A stretch of DNA of 64,000 nt from Brevundimonas sp. (GCF_013912005.1 NZ_JACESB010000010.1:27229-91228); one strand, 5' to 3'. Shown: positions 1 through 8,248, numbered from the stretch's first letter. The notes: generated from the letters alone by a model not told the origin. Translations and numbers: made by a program.

Positions 1-1308
1 CGTCGCGTCCGGCCGCGCCAGCCTCAGGTTGTCGGCGATCGAGCGGTTGAACAGGCCGGCGTCCTGGAACACCACCCCGATCGCCTCCCGCAGCGAGGCG
101 ATGGTCACCCGGCGGATGTCCTGGCCGTCGATGAGGATGCGGCCGGTGGCCGGTTCACGCTGGCGCTGAAGCAGGTTCATCAGGGTCGTCTTGCCCGCCC
201 CGCTCGATCCGACCAGCGCCACCTTCGAGCCGGCGGGCACGCGCAGGTCGATGTCGAACACGCCCATGTGGGTGTCCATGAACCAGTGGCTGACGCGCTC
301 GAAGACGATCTCACCCCGGACGTCGACGAGGGGAACGGCGTCCGGGGCGTCCGCGAACTCCTGGCGGGTGTCCATCAGATCGAACAGGCCCTGCAGCGTC
401 GGCGCCTGCACGAAGACGCGGGCGAACGACGCCGAGAGCTGGTCCAGACGGCCGATGAGCAGTCCCGCGAAGCCGATGAAGCTGACGATCTCCCCGACCG
501 TGACGCGCCCCGCCGCCAGCAGGAGGGCCCCGGTCGCGAACAGGCTGACCATCGCCAGGGTGGAGGCCCCGCGGGTCATCACCATCAGCACCGCCCACCA
601 GCTGAGCACCGGATACTGGGCCCCCAGCAGGCGGGCGGTCATGCTGCGCAGATCGGCCCCCTCCGTCGGGGCGCGCATGTACGCCTGGATCACGCCGACG
701 TTGGCGATCACGTCTCCGATGCGGCTGGAGACGGCCTGGTGGTGCTGTTCGACCTGCGCCTGCCCGGCCTCCGTCTTGCCGACCACCAGCCAGCTGACGG
801 CGACGTAGACGACGGCCAGGGCCACGAGCACCGAAGCGAGGATCGGATCGATCCAGAAGGCCAGCGGCAGGAGGAGCACCAGGCTGACGAGGGCGGGCTG
901 CTGCTCCCTGAAGAAGGACAGGATCAGGGCGAACAGGGCGTCGCCGCCCGTGAGCATGGCCCGGATGATGCGGCCGGTGCCCTTTTCGGACACGAAGGGG
1001 GCCGGCAGGGTGACGGCCCGGTCGAAGGCCTCGTTCATCGCCGCGAGCCGCCGACGGTGCGACATCCGGTCGGCGAGAAGCGAGACCAGGGCCGACCCGG
1101 CGATGCTCACCATGCCGAGCGCCGCCCACAGGCCGATGAGCCGCCACGGCCCGGCGCCACGCGTCAGGGCGTCGACCACCCGCCCGAACAGCACCGGCTC
1201 CACCACGGCGAGGCCGCCGAGGACGAGATTGCCGACGGCGAGCGCCGTCGCCCGGCGCAGATCGGGGCGCAGCAGGCGGAGCGCGCGAAGGTAGAGGCGG
1301 AGGATCAT
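1..1308 (-). CDS. ndvA: NdvA/ChvA-type glucan exporter, ABC ATPase-permease (3' end cut by window)
   Basis: This is an inner-membrane ABC exporter half-transporter, probably moving a glucan into the periplasm. The gene starts at the ATG complementary to 1306-1308 and runs off the window after 436 codons. The N-terminal part is a six-helix membrane domain with the EPVLFGRVVDAL segment typical of the family. Near residue 365 the nucleotide-binding domain has the Walker A GSSGAGKTTLMNLLQR, followed by a Q-loop segment VVFQDAGLFNRSIADN. That wording matches NdvA/ChvA cyclic beta-glucan exporters better than MsbA. The signature motif, Walker B and C-terminus lie outside the window. It is divergent from galE across 133 bases, which fits a role in surface glycans. 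The substrate is inferred only; a general lipid or glycan exporter remains possible. Confidence 0.8.
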   Translation of the reverse strand, partial: MILRLYLRALRLLRPDLRRATALAVGNLVLGGLAVVEPVLFGRVVDALTRGAGPWRLIGLWAALGMVSIAGSALVSLLADRMSHRRRLAAMNEAFDRAVTLPAPFVSEKGTGRIIRAMLTGGDALFALILSFFREQQPALVSLVLLLPLAFWIDPILASVLVALAVVYVAVSWLVVGKTEAGQAQVEQHHQAVSSRIGDVIANVGVIQAYMRAPTEGADLRSMTARLLGAQYPVLSWWAVLMVMTRGASTLAMVSLFATGALLLAAGRVTVGEIVSFIGFAGLLIGRLDQLSASFARVFVQAPTLQGLFDLMDTRQEFADAPDAVPLVDVRGEIVFERVSHWFMDTHMGVFDIDLRVPAGSKVALVGSSGAGKTTLMNLLQRQREPATGRILIDGQDIRRVTIASLREAIGVVFQDAGLFNRSIADNLRLARPDAT

Positions 1309-1441
1309 GCAGGCTCCGGTGTCCCGCCCGCCAACCGTCCGCCGGGCGAATGGTTGCTCCGACGCGCGTCTGCGTCGGGCCGCCGACACAGGAACCACCG
1401 CCGGGGCCGGGGGTTGGCCCAGCCTTCGACGGGAGTAAGGC

Positions 1442-2473
1442 ATGAGCGACGGACGGCGGGTTCTCGTGACAGGCGGCGCGGGATACATCGGCTCGCACAC
1501 GGCCAAGGCGCTTGCGCGGGCGGGGCACACGCCCGTCGTCTTCGACGACCTCAGCAACGGCCACCGGGAGGCGGTCCGCTGGGGACCTCTGGTCGTCGGC
1601 GACATCCGCGACCGGGCGGCCGTGGAGGCCTGCCTGCGCGAACACCGCATCGACAGCGTCATCAATTTCGCCGGTCTGATCGAGGTCGGACGCTCGGTCC
1701 ACGACCCGGCGGTCTTCTGGGACGTCAACCTCGGCGGGGTCGCCGTCGTGCTCGAGGCGATGCGGGCCTGCGGCGTCGAGCGGCTGGTGTTCTCGTCGAC
1801 GGCGGCCGTCTACGGCCAGCCCGACGCGGCGTCGCTGGCGCCTCTGCGGGAGACGCTGCCGACCCAGCCGATCAATCCCTACGGCGACAGCAAGCTCGCC
1901 GCCGAGCGCCTCATCGCCGCCTCGGCCCGGGCCTACGGCGTCCGCGGCGTGGCCCTTCGCTACTTCAACGCATGCGGGGCGGACGCCGAGGGCGAGATCG
2001 GCGAGGCGCACGCGCCCGAGAGCCATCTCATTCCGCTGGCGATCGAGGCGGCGCTGGGATTCGGCCCGGCGCTGACCGTCTTCGGACAGGACTTCCCCAC
2101 CCCCGACGGCGCCTGCATCCGGGACTACATCCACGTGTCCGATCTGGCGCGGGCGCATGTGCTGGCGCTGGACGTCGACCCCGGCCCCGACGGCTTCGTG
2201 GCGATGAATCTCGGCACGGGCCGGGGCTTCTCGGTTCTCGAGGTGGTCGAGGCGGTGGCGCGGGCGGTGGGCCGGCCGACGCCGTTCTCCGTCGGCGCCC
2301 GCCGACCGGGGGATCCGGCCTGCCTCGTCGCCGACGCCGGCCGCGCCCGCGAGCGGCTCGACTGGCGGCCGTCCTTCACCAGTCTCGACGAAATCGTGGC
2401 CACGGCCGTGGCGTGGCGGCGCCGTCCGGCGTTCGGCGACCGGCTGCTGGCGACGACGCGGGAGGTTGCGTGA
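1442..2473 (+). CDS. galE: UDP-glucose 4-epimerase
   Basis: A cytoplasmic short-chain-dehydrogenase-type epimerase interconverting UDP-glucose and UDP-galactose, supplying galactose for surface polysaccharides. The protein is 343 aa, the usual length for GalE. The N-terminal NAD-binding motif TGGAGYIGSH is at residues 10-19. The catalytic Ser/Thr cluster (FSST) is at about 117-120 and the YxxxK pair is Tyr147/Lys151 in NPYGDSK. The GalE signature YFNACGAD follows. The ATG at 1442 has a GGGAGTAAGG ribosome binding site. The stop overlaps the GTG start of the next gene by 4 bases, so the two are translationally coupled. The UDP-galactose it makes is the substrate precursor for the galactopyranose mutase encoded two genes downstream, which makes a coherent Galf-supply operon. 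Confidence 0.93.
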   Translation: MSDGRRVLVTGGAGYIGSHTAKALARAGHTPVVFDDLSNGHREAVRWGPLVVGDIRDRAAVEACLREHRIDSVINFAGLIEVGRSVHDPAVFWDVNLGGVAVVLEAMRACGVERLVFSSTAAVYGQPDAASLAPLRETLPTQPINPYGDSKLAAERLIAASARAYGVRGVALRYFNACGADAEGEIGEAHAPESHLIPLAIEAALGFGPALTVFGQDFPTPDGACIRDYIHVSDLARAHVLALDVDPGPDGFVAMNLGTGRGFSVLEVVEAVARAVGRPTPFSVGARRPGDPACLVADAGRARERLDWRPSFTSLDEIVATAVAWRRRPAFGDRLLATTREVA

Positions 2474-3771
2474 GCGGTCTGGAGCTCTGGGGCGGGCATG
2501 AATGCACCGTCAACCGCGTGGGCGACGCCTGGCTCGACCAGACCCGCCTGTCGGGCCACCAGGAGCGGCCGGGCGATCTCGACCGCTTCGCCCGGCTCGG
2601 CCTGAAGGCCCTCCGCTATCCCCTTCTGTGGGAACGCACCGAGGTGGAGCCCGGCCGCTTCGACTGGAGCTGGGCCGACGAGCGACTCGGGCGGATGCGC
2701 GCGCTGGACCTGCGCCCGGTCGCCGGTCTGGTGCACCATGGCTCGGGGCCGGCGTGGACGGACCTGCTGGACCCCGGCTTCGCGCCCGGACTGGCGCGAT
2801 ACGCAGCCGCCGCGGCGCGCCGGTATCCATGGGTGGAGGACTGGACGCCGGTGAACGAGCCGCTGACCACCGCCCGGTTCAGCGCCCTGTACGGCCACTG
2901 GCACCCGCACGCCCGGGACGAGGCGTCCTTCTGGCTGGCGCTGCTGAACCAGATCGACGGCGTCCGTCTGGCGATGCAGGCGATCCGCGAGGTGAACCCG
3001 GCGGCGCGGCTGGTGCAGACCGAGGATTTCGGCTGGACCTGGGGCACTGACCCGTGTGCGGCCCAGGTGCGGCACGACAACGCGCGACGGCTGATGACAT
3101 GGGATCTTCTGACCGGACGGGTGGTCCCGGAGCATCCTCTGTGGCTGCGGCTGGAGCGGCTGGGCTTCGGACGCCGGCTCGACGCGATCGCCGAGGCGCC
3201 CTGCCCCCCGGACCTGCTGGGGCTCAATCACTACGTGACCAGCGACCGCTTCCTCGATCACCGCCTCGAGCGCTATCCGGAGCGCTCGCACGGCGGAAAC
3301 GGCGAGATCGCCTTCGCCGACGTCGAGGCCGTGCGGGTGCTGGCCGACTATCCCTGCGGCTGGCGGCGCAGCCTCGAGGCCGTGTGGGGCCGGTACGGCC
3401 TGCCGGTCGCCGTCACGGAGTGCCACCTCGGCTGCACCCCGGACCAGCAGCAGCGGTGGCTCTCCGCCTGCTGGCGCGCCGCCCTCGAGGCGCGGCGGGA
3501 AGGGATCGACGTGCGGGCGGTCACCGTCTGGGCGCTGCTCGGAAGCCATGACTGGGACAGCCTCCTGACCCGCTGGGTCGGCAGCTATGAAGCCGGGGTG
3601 TTCGACGTCTCGACGGGGACCCCGGAGGCGACGCCGCTGGCGGCGCTGGTGCGCCGGCTCGCCGCCGGCGAAACCCCGCCGGTCGGCGCCGCCGGCTGGT
3701 GGGAGCAGGCGGAACGGCTGCTCTACCCCCCGTGCGAGGCTCCGCCGGAAATGTCGGTGGGCCGACATTGA
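2470..3771 (+). CDS. GH1-like (beta-glucosidase clan) glycosidase or related enzyme
   Basis: A 433-aa protein with a TIM-barrel glycoside hydrolase family 1-like layout. LRYPLLWERTEVEPGRFDWS resembles the GH1 N-terminal region. TPVNEPLTT carries the acid/base candidate Glu130, and VAVTECHLG carries the nucleophile candidate Glu317. GH1 enzymes normally have TENG at the nucleophile; here the residue after Glu is Cys, as in divergent GH1-like proteins of polysaccharide clusters. The start is the GTG at 2470, because the open frame upstream is just the shadow of other genes. GGGAGG lies 5 bases ahead, and the GTGA overlap with galE indicates coupling. There is no signal peptide, so it probably acts in the cytoplasm. 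The substrate cannot be named from sequence; a biosynthetic or regulatory role is possible. Confidence 0.75.
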   Translation: MSGLELWGGHECTVNRVGDAWLDQTRLSGHQERPGDLDRFARLGLKALRYPLLWERTEVEPGRFDWSWADERLGRMRALDLRPVAGLVHHGSGPAWTDLLDPGFAPGLARYAAAAARRYPWVEDWTPVNEPLTTARFSALYGHWHPHARDEASFWLALLNQIDGVRLAMQAIREVNPAARLVQTEDFGWTWGTDPCAAQVRHDNARRLMTWDLLTGRVVPEHPLWLRLERLGFGRRLDAIAEAPCPPDLLGLNHYVTSDRFLDHRLERYPERSHGGNGEIAFADVEAVRVLADYPCGWRRSLEAVWGRYGLPVAVTECHLGCTPDQQQRWLSACWRAALEARREGIDVRAVTVWALLGSHDWDSLLTRWVGSYEAGVFDVSTGTPEATPLAALVRRLAAGETPPVGAAGWWEQAERLLYPPCEAPPEMSVGRH

Positions 3772-3862
3772 CGTCTGCAAAAGACAAGCTTTTTCAATAG
3801 CGTGCAACCAATGTGCGTGTCAGCGGTTGGGGGAGTCCATTCCCTCCCGCGAAAGAGCCCCC

Positions 3863-6232
3863 ATGGACCGCACATCGAGCCCGACGCAGAGCGCAGTCGT
3901 TATCGAACTGGGCAAGCCGCACGAGCGGGCCGATCCGATTGTCTGCCTTTCGCACCTGCGTTGGGACTTCGTGTTCCAGCGGCCGCAGCACCTGATGTCC
4001 CGCTTCGCCGCCAACCGGACCGTGCTGGTGTTCGAGGAGCCGCTGCCGGCGGAACCCGGGGCCGCCATGGGGATCGATCTCCGGACCTGCGCCGAAAGCG
4101 GCGTGATCGTCGCCACCCCGCGGCTGCCGGACGGCCTCGAGGGCGCCTGCCGCAACGCCGTGCTGCGCCAGCTCCTCGACGAGGCCCTCGCCGCCCACCG
4201 GATCGAGCGGCCGGTCCTGTGGTACTACACGCCGATGATGCTGCCGCTGGCGCGGCACATCGAAGCTGCGGCGGTCGTGTACGACTGCATGGACGAGCTC
4301 GCGAACTTCAGGTTCGCCCCGCCGGAGCTGACCACCCTGGAAGGTGAGCTGTTCGCCACGGCCGACGTGGTGTTCACCGGCGGCCACAGCCTGTTCGAGG
4401 CCAAGCAGCACCTCCACGGCAACATCCACCCGTTCCCCTCCAGCGTGGATCGCGCCCACTTCGCCACGGCGCGCGAGCTCAACCGCGCCGGCGGCGACCG
4501 GCGGCCCCGGTTCGGCTTCTACGGGGTCATCGACGAGCGGATGGATCTCGAGCTGATCGCCGGAGTCGCCGACGCCCGCCCCGACTGGGATCTGGAGATG
4601 GTCGGTCCCGTGGTGAAGATCGCCCCGGAGAGCCTCCCCCGGCGGGCGAACATCGCCTGGACGGGCCAGAAGACCTACGACGACCTGCCCGACTGCCTCG
4701 CGGACTGGGACGTGGCCCTGATGCCGTTCGCGATCAACGAGTCGACCCGCTTCATCAGCCCCACCAAGACGCCGGAATACCTCTCCGCCGGCCGGCCGGT
4801 GGTGTCGACGCCTGTCCGGGACGTCGTGCGCCACTACGGCGACCTGGAGGCGGTGCGGATCGCCGCCGACGTCGAGAGTTTCGTCGAGAGCTGCGAGACG
4901 GCGCTGGCTCTCGCTCGCGGCGAAGAGGCGGGCTGGCTTGAGGACGTCGATGCCGTGCTCGCCAGCCTGTCGTGGGACCAGACCCAGCTTCGCATGTCGG
5001 CGCTGATCGACTCCGCGGCCGAGCGGCGGTCGTTCGCCATCCAGCGGCCGGCGGTCGCCGCTCCCTCGGTCTGGCCGGCGTTGCGCCGCTCCCACTACGA
5101 CGCCCTCGTGGTCGGCGCCGGCTTCGCCGGTTCCGTGATGGCCGAGCGACTCGCGTCCCAGGGCCAGAAGGTGCTGCTCATCGACCGTCGGCCGCACATC
5201 GCCGGCAACGCGTTCGACCGGCTCGACGCCGCCGGCGTGCTGATCCACCAGTACGGGCCGCACATCTTCCACACGAACTCGGCCGAGATCTTCGACTATC
5301 TGTCCCGCTTCACCGAGTGGCGGCCGTACGAGCACCGGGTGCTGGCGCAGGTTGGCGAGCAGCTCGTGCCGATGCCGATCAACCGCACCACGCTGAACGC
5401 CCTCTACGAGCTGGACCTGCGGTCGGACGAGCAGGCCGAGGCCTTCCTCGCCTCCCGCGCCGAGCCGGTCGAGCGCATCCGCACCTCGGAGGACGTGGTC
5501 GTCAACGCCATTGGCCGCGAGCTCTACGAGACCTTCTTCCGCGGCTACACCCGCAAGCAGTGGGGCCTGGATCCGTCGGAGCTGGACAGGTCGGTGACGG
5601 CGCGGGTGCCCACGCGGACCAACACCGACGACCGCTACTTCACGGACGCCTTCCAGGCCATGCCGCTGCACGGCTACACCCGCATGTTCGAGAACATGCT
5701 CGATCACGACGGGATCGATATCGAGACCGGGGTGGAGTACCGCGACGTCGTGGACGAGGTCCTGCACGACCGCCTGATCTTCACCGGCCCGATCGACGAG
5801 TTCTTCGACCACCGCTACGGCGAGCTGCCCTACCGCTCGCTGAGGTTCCGCCACGAGACGCTCGATCAGGAGTGGTTCCAGCCGGTCGCGACCGTGAACT
5901 ACCCGGCCGAGACCACCCCCTACACCCGGGTCACCGAGTACAAGCACCTGACGGGCCAGACCCACGACCGCACGAGCGTCACCTACGAGTATCCGGCGGC
6001 GGAAGGGGATCCCTACTATCCGATCCCCCGGCCCGAGAACCAGGCGCTCTTCAAGAAGTACGAGGCTCTCGCGGCCACCCGGCCCGAGGTGGCGTTCGTG
6101 GGCCGGCTGGCGACCTACCGCTACTACAACATGGACCAGGTCACCGGGCAGGCGCTGGCCGCCTGGCGCCGTCTCCCCCCGCTCGGCCAGTCGGCCGCGG
6201 CGTCCGGAGAGGCGGCGATCGCGGGAGGCTGA
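3863..6232 (+). CDS. glf: Glycosyltransferase fused to UDP-galactopyranose mutase
   Basis: A 789-aa two-domain protein. Residues about 25-395 form a GT-B-like glycosyltransferase: it has LSHLRWDFVFQRPQHLMSRF near the N-terminus and PTKTPEYLSAGRPVVSTPV in the donor-binding half. Residues about 411-789 form a complete UDP-galactopyranose mutase. That part begins HYDALVVGAGFAGSVMAERL (an FAD dinucleotide-binding motif) and contains YGPHIFHTNS, RKQWGLDP and a C-terminal YRYYNMDQV, all typical of Glf. The mutase would convert UDP-Galp to UDP-Galf, and the fused transferase may use the product. The ATG at 3863 is chosen because similarity to glycosyltransferases begins soon after it; the frame is open further upstream without family-like sequence. 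It lies 91 bases after the GH1-like gene, with a terminator after its stop. Confidence 0.88.
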   Translation: MDRTSSPTQSAVVIELGKPHERADPIVCLSHLRWDFVFQRPQHLMSRFAANRTVLVFEEPLPAEPGAAMGIDLRTCAESGVIVATPRLPDGLEGACRNAVLRQLLDEALAAHRIERPVLWYYTPMMLPLARHIEAAAVVYDCMDELANFRFAPPELTTLEGELFATADVVFTGGHSLFEAKQHLHGNIHPFPSSVDRAHFATARELNRAGGDRRPRFGFYGVIDERMDLELIAGVADARPDWDLEMVGPVVKIAPESLPRRANIAWTGQKTYDDLPDCLADWDVALMPFAINESTRFISPTKTPEYLSAGRPVVSTPVRDVVRHYGDLEAVRIAADVESFVESCETALALARGEEAGWLEDVDAVLASLSWDQTQLRMSALIDSAAERRSFAIQRPAVAAPSVWPALRRSHYDALVVGAGFAGSVMAERLASQGQKVLLIDRRPHIAGNAFDRLDAAGVLIHQYGPHIFHTNSAEIFDYLSRFTEWRPYEHRVLAQVGEQLVPMPINRTTLNALYELDLRSDEQAEAFLASRAEPVERIRTSEDVVVNAIGRELYETFFRGYTRKQWGLDPSELDRSVTARVPTRTNTDDRYFTDAFQAMPLHGYTRMFENMLDHDGIDIETGVEYRDVVDEVLHDRLIFTGPIDEFFDHRYGELPYRSLRFRHETLDQEWFQPVATVNYPAETTPYTRVTEYKHLTGQTHDRTSVTYEYPAAEGDPYYPIPRPENQALFKKYEALAATRPEVAFVGRLATYRYYNMDQVTGQALAAWRRLPPLGQSAAASGEAAIAGG

Positions 6233-6233
6233 G

Positions 6234-6266
6234 CGGGGCCGGGGCCGCCGCGCGGCCCCGTTTGTT
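6234..6266 (+). terminator. Probable intrinsic terminator after the glf fusion
   Basis: An 8-bp GC-only stem (CGGGGCCG at 6234-6241 with CGGCCCCG at 6253-6260, 11-base loop) is followed by TTTGTT. It starts two bases after the stop codon and marks the end of the galE operon and of the native sequence before the island. Confidence 0.6.
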
Positions 6267-6327
6267 CCCGGGAAGCGGCGGCCTGCCGGTCCGACGCGGC
6301 GTCGCCCGCGTCGGGTCACCGGGGGCA

Positions 6328-6552
6328 TATGAGGCGGGTTCCTACTTCTTCGAGTGGGAACGGGAATGGCGGGTGCTGGGAGACTTCAGATTCAATCCGG
6401 AGAACGTCGCGTTCCTGATTATCCCTGAAGAACTCCACGAAGCGGCACGCTCGTTCTTTGAGTCGGTGCGCGATGACAACACCGGCCCGGTTTACGAATG
6501 CCCCTACATCGATCCCTATTGGACGGAGTTACCAGCGGACCTTCCCTTCTAA
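6328..6552 (+). pseudogene. 3' remnant of an unknown gene at the island edge
   Basis: An open stretch of 74 codons ends in TAA at 6550-6552 and reads as a plausible protein C-terminus: FFEWEREWRVLGDF, then acidic helices, ending YWTELPADLPF. The frame has no usable start, and upstream it runs straight into non-coding GC-rich sequence and then the antisense frame of glf. The EWEREWR pattern occurs near the C-terminus of several phage-defence and DUF2971-like proteins, but the piece is too short to assign. Composition falls from very GC-rich to moderate at about 6325, so this looks like the left junction of inserted DNA that truncated, or carries the truncated end of, another gene. Confidence 0.55.
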
Positions 6553-6578
6553 CGGGAGTCAGCTCCCGCCATCACCAT

Positions 6579-7142
6579 CTAGTCCTCGACCTCGTTAGCC
6601 CCGGAAGGGATCGGGTCATCGGCGAACATCACATAGTGGATGTGTTGCACCGCTCGGCTAAACCGAGCGGCTCGGACCGCGACCGCTTCAAGTTGTCCGG
6701 GCCAGTAGTTGCTGATCCGGTGGGTGATCCGGCCTCCATCGATCACGATCTCGTCGAACGTCGTCGGCCCACGCGGGAGAACTTTCATGTCAGAGTGAGC
6801 CATCCGATTCCGGATGGCTCGGCTCGCCTCGTAGCGGTCCAGAATGGCTGTTCCCAGCCGTTGAAAGCGCGACAGCGGTCCGTCGGTGGCTAGCACCTTC
6901 CGGAGATAGCTGATCCGGGCTGCGCTGCTGAAGGGCGGTGTCTCCCGAAGATCACGATACTCTGGGACCATTGAGCATCGGATCGCCACGTCCGTTAGCT
7001 TCTGCTCAACGTGGCTGTAGCTCCAGAGGATCGAAGAACGGAGGATGAGGACACGGGCGAGATCGGCGTCCTGAACCCACGGATTGATGACGGCTCGCCA
7101 TTCGTAGGGCACCAACTGACTCGGCTTCAATCTACGCCCCAT
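6579..7142 (-). CDS. Unknown protein with a HEPN-type RNxxxH motif
   Basis: A 187-aa, mainly alpha-helical protein with no signal peptide. ASRAIRNRMAHSDMK carries Arg111-Asn112-x3-His116, an exact match to the catalytic RNxxxH motif of HEPN ribonucleases. Such proteins act as toxins, abortive-infection effectors and CRISPR-associated nucleases. The preceding helix (ILWSYSHVEQKLTDVAIR) fits the first helix of a HEPN four-helix bundle. The first ATG, complementary to 7140-7142, is preferred over the GTG one codon upstream. It is the last gene of a three-gene minus-strand run, 30 bases after the 73-aa gene. GC content is clearly lower than the chromosome average here. HEPN assignment rests on this motif and helix content; RNase activity is inference, and the family could also be non-catalytic. 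Confidence 0.6.
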   Translation of the reverse strand: MGRRLKPSQLVPYEWRAVINPWVQDADLARVLILRSSILWSYSHVEQKLTDVAIRCSMVPEYRDLRETPPFSSAARISYLRKVLATDGPLSRFQRLGTAILDRYEASRAIRNRMAHSDMKVLPRGPTTFDEIVIDGGRITHRISNYWPGQLEAVAVRAARFSRAVQHIHYVMFADDPIPSGANEVED

Positions 7143-7172
7143 CACAACCCCAACTGCTCGCGCGCGACGGGG

Positions 7173-7394
7173 TTAAAGCCCGCCGTTCTCGATATCGGCG
7201 ATGAGCTTCACATATTCCGCCTCGCTGGCCTTGAGACTCGCGAGGTGCTGCGGGGTGTAGTCTCGGAACGCCTCGCCGGGCCTCTGCGAACCGATCTTCG
7301 CGTTAGGCTGGGACCAGAACCAGATGCTTTGACGGATCGAGGCAAGCTCATCGCGAAGTTGCTGAAGTTCGTTGTCCAAATCGTCCCCCTTCAT
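7173..7394 (-). CDS. Small hypothetical protein of the accessory island, 73 aa
   Basis: A 73-aa acidic, helical protein. The first 25 residues (MKGDDLDNELQQLRDELASI and following) have heptad-like leucine spacing, suggesting a short coiled coil. A second helix (LASLKASEAEYVKLIADIE) ends the protein. I do not recognise a family. The ATG overlaps the stop of the AbiC-like gene by 4 bases (ATGA), so it is likely translated by coupling. The size and position between a membrane protein and a HEPN-motif protein suggest an adaptor or antitoxin, which is inference only. Confidence 0.6.
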   Translation of the reverse strand: MKGDDLDNELQQLRDELASIRQSIWFWSQPNAKIGSQRPGEAFRDYTPQHLASLKASEAEYVKLIADIENGGL

Positions 7395-8188
7395 CTGACT
7401 GGATCGGGTGGCAGACCGAATGCGCGCTCATCCCAATCCCCTGCCGCCCGGACGAGAGCTTTTCGCCCTTCGCTGAGATTGTGGAAGAGAGCGTAGCGTT
7501 CATACAACCGCTTCGCACCCTCCCCTTCGCGCGTCAGCACGTTCAGTGCGATAAGGAATAACTCACTGTCTGACAGCTGTGATCGGAGCAGGCGCACATA
7601 CTGATACGACAAGTCGTCTCGAACGATGATGCGGTCATCACCGGTCTTCCCATCGAAGTGCCTCTCGGCATAACGGACTATGTGATAGATGAAGCGGAAG
7701 AGGTTCGAGTGGTTCTTTACGTGGGCCATTACGCGCCCATACGCCTCCATCACCGTGAGCTGAGGGTCGGAGCGGGGCGCACTTTCGATGAACCCGGCTA
7801 TCCTATCGACCCCGAACTGACCCTCGTGGTGATGACTTCCGTAAGTGTAAGCGACCTTCTCCAGTAGGTCATACCGACGTTCCAAGAGGTCTAAAAAGGA
7901 GGGCTCCGCACGAAGTCGGGCGGCCTCCGCTCGCTCCCGCCGTAGCAACTGCGTCTCTTCCGACTGAGCTTGGTAGGTCCGGTAGGCGAAGTAGGCGGCA
8001 AGCGCGGCCATCATCGCGCCAATGAAACCAAAACTGTCGCCGAACTGGCCAGTGACCGCGAAGTTTGGGGCGCCGCCATTCCGCATAGGCAGAAGTCCCG
8101 TCACCACGACGAAATAGAACCAGAGCGCGGCGGCCCCGATTGCAGCCCGGACGATCTTCGCGAACTTCTTGTTGTCGGTGCCCGTCAA
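7391..8188 (-). CDS. AbiC-like putative phage abortive infection membrane protein
   Basis: A 265-aa protein resembling the Pfam putAbiC family. A transmembrane helix at about 12-34 is followed by GQFGDSFGFIGAMMAALAAY and a second helix to about 70. Next comes a basic coiled-coil-like stretch (SEETQLLRRERAEAARL) and a helical cytoplasmic domain. The family pattern continues with NLFRFIYHIVRYAE and LLRSQLSDSELFLIALNVL near the C-terminus. The start is TTG at 8188, because GGGAGGAG sits six bases ahead and no ATG fits. It leads an operon with the 73-aa gene (4-base overlap) and the HEPN-motif gene. AbiC-type proteins are linked to phage exclusion in other bacteria; function here is inferred from family resemblance and context. 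Confidence 0.72.
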   Translation of the reverse strand: MTGTDNKKFAKIVRAAIGAAALWFYFVVVTGLLPMRNGGAPNFAVTGQFGDSFGFIGAMMAALAAYFAYRTYQAQSEETQLLRRERAEAARLRAEPSFLDLLERRYDLLEKVAYTYGSHHHEGQFGVDRIAGFIESAPRSDPQLTVMEAYGRVMAHVKNHSNLFRFIYHIVRYAERHFDGKTGDDRIIVRDDLSYQYVRLLRSQLSDSELFLIALNVLTREGEGAKRLYERYALFHNLSEGRKALVRAAGDWDERAFGLPPDPVR

Positions 8189-8248
8189 AGCCGCTCCTCC
8201 CGAGCGCCATCCTGACGAGATTCGACGGCCCGGAAACGGCGATCCTGC

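Noticed and set aside
311-2158. Long minus-strand open frame of 615 codons over the exporter and galE
   Set aside because: It is a shadow of GC-rich coding DNA: composition is Arg/Pro/Gly-rich, no family motif is visible, and it covers galE and part of the exporter, both clearly real.
268-2469. Upstream extension of the GH1-like frame
   Set aside because: It has no protein-like features and overlaps the exporter (opposite strand) and galE; the GTG at 2470 with its RBS explains the start.
3794-6328. 844-codon minus-strand open frame opposite the glf fusion
   Set aside because: Antisense shadow of a strongly supported gene; sequence is His/Arg/Asp/Val-rich with no motif.
6498-6893. 131-codon plus-strand frame opposite the HEPN-motif gene
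   Set aside because: Shadow of the minus-strand gene; no start context or family.
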